Assembly (NCBI RefSeq): GCF_001559075.2
Contig: NZ_CP014015.2
Coordinates: 620,001 to 684,000 of the forward strand
Reading direction: 5' to 3'
Source of the DNA: Citrobacter amalonaticus
Lineage (GTDB): Bacteria; Pseudomonadota; Gammaproteobacteria; Enterobacterales; Enterobacteriaceae
Length of the DNA stretch: 64,000 nucleotides
The position numbers and the translations under genes are program-made. Positions 37,816 to 47,300 of the stretch are shown here, in pieces; position 1 is the stretch's first letter, and each line of letters opens with the position of its first letter. The notes beneath the pieces were generated by a model, which had not been told where the DNA came from, did no database searches, and was given only the letters and a program-made list of their open reading frames with translations.

Positions 37816-38389
37816 TATTTACCCCTTGAATCTCCAAAAATATATTCTCCCATTCATTATTTCTATTTCCGCTGAAACGTAAAAACTGACAAGAATATAT
37901 CTTCAGCCATATTCAAATCAGGTACATAGTCCAATAATCTAATACTTCAAATAATTTTTTTTGACATTTTAAGATTCAGAAATACCAATACAATTTGTGC
38001 AAGAAATCAATTCTCTTTCGGGCCAATATTAATAAAAAAACCTTTTTAATACATTAAGATAAATCACATACACTTTCTACATCGTGCCGTTTCACTTCGT
38101 CAACCGGTGCAAAACCGTATATATTTCACCCTCACTAAACAAATCACAAATATACCTTAATTTGCAGAACGAGTGCTTTCTGACTATATCATCTAATACG
38201 AAAGTACCAGTGAATCAAAAAAACAAAGGGTTATTCAGCGCAACAGAAACCAACATCTGCACGGCCACAGCATAGAAATCACCGGCGAGAATTCATCGAC
38301 ATGATGAACGGGATCGCGCATCTGCACATTTTCCCCGTCCGGTGATTTTAACGAATTAATGCACAGAGCAAGCCATCAGGAGTAAACAT
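37816..38389 (+). promoter_or_regulatory. Long AT-rich region upstream of bapA with a structured leader
   Basis: About 570 bases without a credible gene. From 37830 to 38230 it is much more AT-rich than either flank, the usual look of a silenced, regulated promoter in horizontally acquired surface loci; I cannot pick one promoter. In Salmonella bapA expression depends on CsgD. The last part, 38276-38348, can fold: outer arms AAATCACCGG/CCGGTGATTT (perfect ten bases) enclose TTCATC-GACAT-GATGAA. The bapA ribosome site AGGAG follows 30 bases later. A 63-codon open frame at 38084 lacks support. Confidence 0.6.
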
Positions 38390-41300
38390 ATGCGTCTTCT
38401 CGCTGTTATATCCAAGTTGACGGGCGTTTCCACCCATGTCGAAGCCTCTGAAATCACACTAAATGCCCCTTCCATTGTGAAATTATCCGCAGAGCGTAGC
38501 GATATCAGTCAACTGGCTCGCGTGAATCAGGATCTGGTGATCACCTTTACGTCCGGTGAAAAACTGACCGTTAAAAATTTCTATGTGGCGAACGATCAGG
38601 GGGCCAGCCAACTGGTACTGGAAGACAGTCACGGTGCGCTGTGGTGGGTGGAAAACCCGGAAAGCGGCCTGCATTTTGAACACATTTCCACTATTGACGA
38701 TTTGCTGGTTACCGCCGGTGAATCTCACGAAGGCGGAGCTATCTGGCCGTGGGTGCTGGGTGGCGCGGTTGCCGCCGGTGGGATCGCAGCAATAGCGTCC
38801 TCGGGCGGTGGCGGCAGCCACCATCATGATAACGACAATGGCAATCCTGGTGAGGGTTCCGGGGATGGCGGCGGAAATAACGGAGGCGGAGACAACGGCG
38901 GCGGCGATAACGGCACAAATCCTCCTGGCGGGGAAAACCCCACGCCACCGACGGCCCCTGTCATTACCGGCGCGACGGACGCCGTCTCCGCCATCACAGG
39001 TGCCATTCAGGAGAATCAGACCACCAACGACAGCCAGCCGATGATTACCGGTACCGGTGAAGCAGGATCCCTCATCACTCTCTATGACAATGGACAGGAA
39101 ATTGGCACCGTCATGGTCGATGAACAGGGGAACTGGAGCTATAAACCCGACCTACCGCTTTCCGAAGGCGAACATGTGCTGACCGCGACCGCGACGGACG
39201 AGAATGGCAATACCAGCGCCATTTCCGGCGATTTCACCTTTACCGTCGATACGATTGCCCCTGATGAGGTCTCCGGGTTAACGGTTTCTGAAGATGGGCT
39301 CTGGGTATCAGGGATCGCAGAAGCGGGTTGCGTCGTCACGATTTTCGACAGCCAGCACAATGTCCTGGCCTCTGTTCAGGTCGATGACACCGGTCGGTTT
39401 ACCGTTCGCCTCAATTCGGCGCAAACCGATTCCGAACAGCTGTATGCCGATATTTCTGACGCCGCGGGTAACGAAGGCGACGAAGCCACCTTCCTCGGTT
39501 CCAACTCAGGTTTTCCTGATGCCCCCACCATTACCGGCATCATTGATGATACGCAGCCCACCGCAGTGACGTTAGGCAACGGTCAGTTTACGAAGGATAC
39601 CACCCCCACTCTCACGGGTACCGCGCTGCCTGGGGCAGAGGTAATCATTTATGAAAATGGTATCGCGATCGGCACGGCGAGCGCCAACGACGGCACGTGG
39701 GTATTCGAGCTGAGCGGTGTGTCTGAAGGATTGCATCACTACACCGCCACACAATCCACCGAAGATGGCGTCAGCGGAAACGCCGTGGAATTCTCGGTCA
39801 CCGTGGATACCACCCCGCCGGCAGCCCCCGACGAACTGCTTATCTCGCAAAACGGAACCGTACTGACCGGCAGCACCGAGGCGGGAAGTAAAGTCACCAT
39901 TGCTGACGCCAGCGGCGCCACGCTCGGCACCGTGACCGCAGACAGCGAAGGGAAATTCAGCTTCCCTCTCAATCCGCCACGGGTAAACGGTGAGGTGCTG
40001 ACCGCCACCGCCACGGATAAAGCGGGGAATGACAGCTCACCTGCCAACGCAACCGCTCCTGATACCACGCCTCCGCAGGCGGCAGATAATCTGGATGTTT
40101 CTGACGATGGGACAACCGTGACCGGTACCGCCGAGCCAGGCACGACGGTGACCATTTACGGCAGCGACAACGCTCCGCTGGGATCGGAACAAGTTCAACC
40201 CGACGGCTCATTTACCGTCACACTGAACCCGCCGCAAACCAACGGAGAAATTTTAACCGCCATCGTCATGGATCCGGCGAATCTGACCAGCCCTCCGGCG
40301 ACCACCCTCGCCCCGGACACCACCCCGCCGCAGCCCGCCGGAAACCTGGATGTCTCGGATGATGGCACCACTGTGACGGGGACAGCAGAACCCGGCAGCA
40401 CGGTGACGATTCGCGATCCTGACGGTAACCCGATTGGCCATGGTCAAACCGACGGCGAGGGGAATTTCACCGTCACACTGGACACGCCGCAAACCAATGG
40501 TGAAACGCTTACTGCCACAGTGACCGATCCGGCGAATCAGAACAGCACGCCCGCCAACGTCACCGCACCGGATACCACAGCGCCGCAGCCACCTACGGCG
40601 GTTATTTCAGCAGACGGCACCACCCTGACCGCCACCGCCGAACCAGGCAGTACGATTACGATTAAAGACAGTGACGGCAATACGCTGGCGGAAACCGGTC
40701 CGATCCCGGAGAACGGCACGCTGGTGATCACCCTTGACCCGCCGCAGGCCAACGGTGAAACGCTGAACGTCACCGCCACGGATGCCGCGAACAATACCAG
40801 TTTGCCATACGAGGTCGTGGCTCCGGATATCACCGCACCGGAGGCCCCTGTCGTCAGTTCGATTGTTGATGATGTTGGCGCGCAGAAAGGCAATCTGGGG
40901 GACGGACAACTCACTGATGACAATCAGTTGACCTTCAGCGGAACCGGTGAACCCGGCGCAATCATCACTATTCTGGACGGAGGTACCCCGCTGGCGGGAA
41001 CCGCCACCGTGGACAGCAACGGCAACTGGACGCTCACTACACCGGTACTGGGCGACGGCGACCATACCTTTACCGTCACCGCGACCGATGCGGAAAACCA
41101 GACCAGCACGCCTTCTGCATCCATCACTATTACCGTCGATACCACGCCACCCGTCATTCCGGTCGTGACCCTGACTGACAACACCGGCAGTAACGTAGGT
41201 GAACTGACGGACAACGACGTGACCGACGCAACGCAGCCTGTGTTAAGCGGAAGCGGCACCGCCGGAGACACCATTACGGTGTATGACGGAACGGCGATCA

Positions 41301-44300
41301 TTGGTACGACAAAAGTTGCGGAAAACGGTAGCTGGAGCTTTACCCCGACACCCGCGCTGGGCGAAGGCGACCACACGCTGAGCGTCACCGCCAGCGATCC
41401 CCTGGGCAATACCAGCGATAAGTCCACCCCCATTACCATTACGGTGGATACCACTGCCCCCGATATCCCTGCGCTGACGCTGACGAATGGCGCAAATGAT
41501 CCACTCACCGACGGCCAGGCGACCCAGGAAACCCAACCGGTTCTGAGCGGTACGGGAACAGATGGCGATATCATCAGCATTTACGACAATGGTGATCTGG
41601 TTACCACCGTCACGGTGACTAACGGCGCCTGGAGCTACACGTCGGATGCCCTTGATGAAGGCGACCATGTCTTTACCCTCACCAGCACCGATCCGGCGGG
41701 CAATGTCAGTGAACCTTCCGCGCCGATCGGCATTCTGGTGGATACCACCCCACCCGCCGTGCCCAACCTGACCGTCACCGATAATGTCGGCAGCCAGACC
41801 GGCATACTCGATAACGGTCAGTACACCGATGATACGCGACCGCTATTGAGCGGAAGCGGTACGCCAGGCGACACCATCACCATTACCCTCGACGGCGTCG
41901 AACAGTCGCCGTTGGTTATCGACAATTCCGGAAACTGGAGTTTCCAACCGACGGCCCCGCTATTAACGGGCGATCATATTATCCAGGTGACCGCGACCGA
42001 TCCGGCCGGTAACAGCAGTACGTCGCCGGATCGCATTGTGCGTGTTGATACCCAGGCCCCCGATACGCCGACGCTGGCCGTCAACGATGACGGCGGACCG
42101 TTGAGCGACGGTGGGCAGACTAACGACACCACCCCAACCCTGAGTGGGACGGGCGATACGGGTAGTATTGTCACCATTCTGAATAACGGCGTACCAATTG
42201 GCACCGCCGAAGTCATTGATGGCGTCTGGAGTTTCACCCCGGATAGCGAACTGGTCGAAGGCAGCTACCACTTTACCGTGACGGCAAAAGATGCCGCAGG
42301 TAACACCAGTCCGCCGTCGGACGCGATTGGCATCACCATTGATACCCAGGCGCCCGACGCGCCGTTTATCACCTCTCTGGGCAGTCCGGCGGTCACCAAT
42401 CAGCCCGAGCTACCCATTAGCGGTACCGGCGAACCGGGCAGCACCATCACCCTGTCGAATGGCAGCACGGTTATCGGCACTGCCGAAGTCGATCCTGAGG
42501 GAAACTGGACAATCACCCCGGATTCGCCGCTCACCGAAGGCAATTACACGTTGACGGCAACGGCCACCGATCCGGCGGGGAACGTCAGCACGCCTTCCGC
42601 CTCCATCTCGCTGAACGTCGATCTGACTAAACCGGCGGCCCCGGAAGAGGTGACCATCTCTGCCGATGGCGCAACGGTCAGCGGCACGGCGGAAACCGGC
42701 AGCACGGTGACCATCCGCGACACCGACGGCAATATCATTGGTACTGGCGTGGCGACGGACGGTACGTTCCAGGTTCAGGTCACGCCAGCGCAGACGGGCC
42801 TCAATACGCTGACTGCCACGGCGGAGGATACCGCCGGTAACAACAGCGATCCCACCAACTTCAGCGGTTCCGGCACCGGGCTTCCGGTCATTAGCGCCAT
42901 CGTCGATGATACCGGTAGCGTTCAGGGCGATCTGAAGAGTGGGCAAACCACCGACGATACGCAGCCGGGGCTGCACGGTTTTTCCACACCGAACTCTGCC
43001 GTCGATATTCTGGTCGATGGCGTCGTTGTCGCGTCGAACGTTCAGGTCGACGAAAACGGCAACTGGAGCTGGAACTGGACATCCACCGACGCGCTGGACG
43101 AAGGCCAGCACACCTTCCAGGTGGTCGATAGCGCGGATGGCAGCAAAACGTCCGCCGTGGTTAACATTACCGTCGATCTCACCCCACCGACGCAACCGGC
43201 GATTGGCAGCGTGACGGATGATGTCGCCCCCGGAACGGGAACGCTGACCAGCGGACAGACGACCAACGATACCCGCCCAACCCTGAGCGGTAGCGGCACC
43301 AACGGTGAAACCATCACGATTTACGATGGCGATACGCCAATCGGTCAGGTACAGGTGGTTAACGGCGCGTGGAGTTTTACCCCCCCTACCGCCCTCGGCG
43401 AAGGCAGCCACGATCTCACCATCACCGCCACCGATGCGGCGGGAAATACCAGCGTCGCGTCGGATCCCTTTGTGGTCGTGGTGGACACCACGCCACCGGT
43501 AGCGCCAACCATTGCCAGCGCCACGGATGACAGCGAACCGCAGACGGGCGTCATCGGTAACGGCGGCAGTACCAACGATACCACGCCCGACTTTAGCGGC
43601 AGCGGTGAAGAAGGCAGTACGATTACCGTCTATGACAATGGGGTAAAAATCGGCACCGCGCAGGTCGTCAACGGTAGCTGGAGCTTCACCGCGCCGACGC
43701 TGGCCACTGGCTCACACGCCATTACCGTAACCGCCACCGATGCGATGGGTAACGTCAGCGCGCCTTCCGCCGCATACACGCTGAATGTCGACACCACCGC
43801 GCCACGGGTTCCGGTGATTCAAAGCGTCACCGATGACACCAACCCGACAACCGGTGTACTGGCGAACGGACAAAGCACTAATGATACTCAGCCAACCATC
43901 CAGGGAACGGCGGAGCCGGGCTCCACCGTTACGCTGTATGACGGCGGACTCGCCGTTGGCAGCGTTGTGGTGGGCACCGACGGAAGCTGGTCGCTCTCTC
44001 CGGATAACCCGTTAGGCAACGGATCGCACAATCTGACCGTCACGGCGACGGATGCGGCAGGCAACGAAGGCCCGTCCGCCGCGTTCTCCCTGATCGTGGA
44101 TACACAGGCACCATCGGCTCCTGTCATCAGTACTGTCACCGATGATGTCGCCCCCAATAGTGGTTCGCTAAGCAACGGACAAAGCACCAACGACACACGG
44201 CCAACGCTGACCGGAACCGCCGAAGCCAACAGCACCGTCAGCATTTTTGACGGCACCACGCTGTTGGGTACCGTGCAGGCCGACGGTACAGGCGCATGGA

Positions 44301-47300
44301 CCTTTACGCCCGCCACCGCGCTGGGCAATGGCTCACACACCTTCAACGTAACCGCCACAGACGCGGCTGGTAACGTCAGCGCTGGCGCCGCCTTTACTGT
44401 GGTCGTCGATACGGTTGCCCCTACGGCTCCCGCCATCGTCAGCGTCACCGATAACGTGACGCCAGGAACCGGCGATCTCACCAACGGGCAAAGCACGAAC
44501 GATACTCGCCCGATCATTACCGGAACCGGCGAACCCGGTAGCACCATTAACGTCTACGATGGCAACGTTCTGCTTGGCACCGCCACCGTGACCGAAGGGG
44601 GAAGCTGGAGCTACCGACCGGACGGACTGTCCCAGGGGGCCCACTCTCTGAGGGTCACCGCCACCGACAGCGCGGGCAATACCGGCCCGGCATCGGCGAA
44701 TTTTACGCTGACGGTTGATACCGTTTCGCCTGGCGCGCCAACGATCGGCAATGTGCAGGATGACGTTGGCCCGGTCACCGGTAGTCTGAGCAGCGGTCAA
44801 ACCACCAACGATGCGCGCCCAGGTTTCACTGGTACCGGCGAACCGGGGGCCACGATCAATATCGCGGACAATGGCGTTCCCCTCGCCAGCGTGACGGTCG
44901 AGGCGAACGGGACCTGGACCTTTACCCCCGCCAACGACCTGGGCCAGGGGAATCATACGTTGACCTTCACCGCAACGGATGCCGCCGGTAACGTTGGTCC
45001 TTCTGCCAGCTTCGCCGTCACGGTAGATACCGCTGCGCCGCTGGCGCCGGTGATCACCTCAGTGGTCGATGACAGCGCGCCGCAGACCGGCAATCTGTCA
45101 CCCAATCAGAGCACCAATGACACCCGCCCAACGCTTAACGGCACGGCAGAGCCAGGCACCACGCTGACCTTTACCGATAACGGCACGGTCATTGGCAGCC
45201 TCGTTGTCGGCACGGACGGCAACTGGACCTTCACGCCGACAACGGCGTTAACCAATGGCGCGCATACCCTTGCCGTGACCGCGACCGATGCCGCGGGCAA
45301 CGTCGGTCCGGCCGCCAGTTTCGGCGTCACGATGGACACACTGGCGCCAAATGCGCCGGTGATCACCACCATTCTTGATGATGTCAGCAATATCATCGGT
45401 CCCGTCGGCAGCGGACAAAGCACGAATGACACCCTGCCAGAGCTGCGTGGGACCAGCGAACCGGGCGCATTCATCACTCTCTATGACGGCGCAACGTTAC
45501 TCACGCCAACCCCGATTCAGGCGGATGCCAACGGCGCGTGGAGCTTTACGCCTACCACCGCACTCACGGAGGGATCGCATACCTTTACCGCCAAAGCCAC
45601 CGACGCCGCGGGCAACGTCAGCGCCTCGTCGGCGACATCGACCATCGTGGTGGATACCACACCGCCAGGTGCGCCGACCAATCTGGCAGTGGTGACCAAC
45701 GGCAGTCACGTCACCGGTATGGCAGAGGCCGGCAGCACGGTCACGATCACCAGCAGCAACGGTACGGTACTGGGAACCGGCGTCGCAGACGGCACCACCG
45801 GCAGTTTTAACATTCTGATTAACCCGGCGCAGGTCGGTGGAGAGACGTTGCAGGTGGTCGCCCAGGACAAAGCGGGTAATACCGGGACCTCCGGCAGCGT
45901 CATTGCGCCGTTCAGCGGCCTGCCCGGTGCGCCCGTGATCGCCACGCTGACGGACGATGTGGGCTCCATCACCGGACTGGTGGCCAACGGTCAGGCCACC
46001 AATGACGCCAGACCGCTGTTAAACGGGACGGGACAGCCGTTCTCCACCATTACGGTGTACAGCGACGGCGTCTCTATTGGTAGCGCCAGCGTGGATGCAC
46101 AGGGCTACTGGTCACTGACCCCGCAGGCCAATATCGCCGACGGGACCCACGTCCTCACCGCCACCGCCACCAATACCAACGGCACCAGTACGCTGTCATC
46201 AGGCTATACCGTCACGGTGGATACGGTCACGGCCGCGCCAACCGGCGCCATCAGCAGCGACGGTGCCAGCATCAGCGGCACTGCCGAAGCGGGCAGCACC
46301 GTGACCATCACCCTCAGTACGGGCTTAACGGTGACCACGACCGCCAACAGCAGCGGCAATTACACCTATACCTTTGATCGCAAACAGACCAGTGGCGAGA
46401 ACATCAGCGTCAGCGCCACAGACGCGGTCGGCAACGCCTCGGTCCCGACGCAGGTCACCGCGCCAACGTTGCCCATCTCGGCCAGCGATAACGTTGAGAA
46501 TCTGGAGCTAACCTCCAGTGCCACCGTCACAACCGAGCAACTGAGCGACTATGGTTTGCTGCTGGTTGGCGCGCTGGGCAACGTGGCGAACGTATTGGGT
46601 AACGATACGGCGGCCGTTGGGTTCACTATCCAGGACGGCGGCAGCGCCAGGCTGGTGATCGATGCCAGCACCACCGGGGTCGTGCTCTCGCTGCTGAATA
46701 CGCAGGAAGTGGCGATCCAGAAATATGATGCCGCGACCAACTCGTGGACCACGGTCATCGACACTGCGCAGGCACAGTTTGCCAATCTGCTGACGCTCGG
46801 CAGCAGCGGCGTCACGGTGAACGTGTCCGGGCTTGAAGGAGGAACCTACCGGGTTCTGACCTACAACACGGCGCTGCTGGCGACCGGTTCCTATACCTCA
46901 CTGAACGTCAGCGTCGAAGAGACCAGCGCCGGTACCATAACCACCACCACGCCGCAGACCGGCAACGTGCTGAATAACGACAGCGCCCCGCTGGACACCG
47001 TCGTCACCACCATCACCAACGCCAATGGACAAAGCTTTACGCTGGGCGCCGGCAGTAACGTCATTCAGGGCGTCTACGGTACGCTGACGATCAATCAGGA
47101 CGGCAGTTACAGCTATGCGCTGAACCCGAACAGTCCGGCCTCGGTTATTGGACGCACGGAGAGCTTCACCTACACCATCAACGGCGGCGGCAACAGCGCC
47201 TCGGCGAAGCTGGTGATTACTCTGGGCAATGACGCTCCGGCCAGCAGCGTGACCGCCGTGGATAACGTCGCCACTCTGCCCTATGACACCCATGTGGAGG

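Noticed and set aside
38084..38275. 63-codon frame in front of bapA
   Set aside because: Very AT-rich, no ribosome site, atypical composition; more likely part of the regulatory region.
38950..46480. Repeated sequence that might suggest a CRISPR array
   Set aside because: The repeat period is 250-300 bases, repeats are degenerate and in frame; they encode Ig-like adhesin units.
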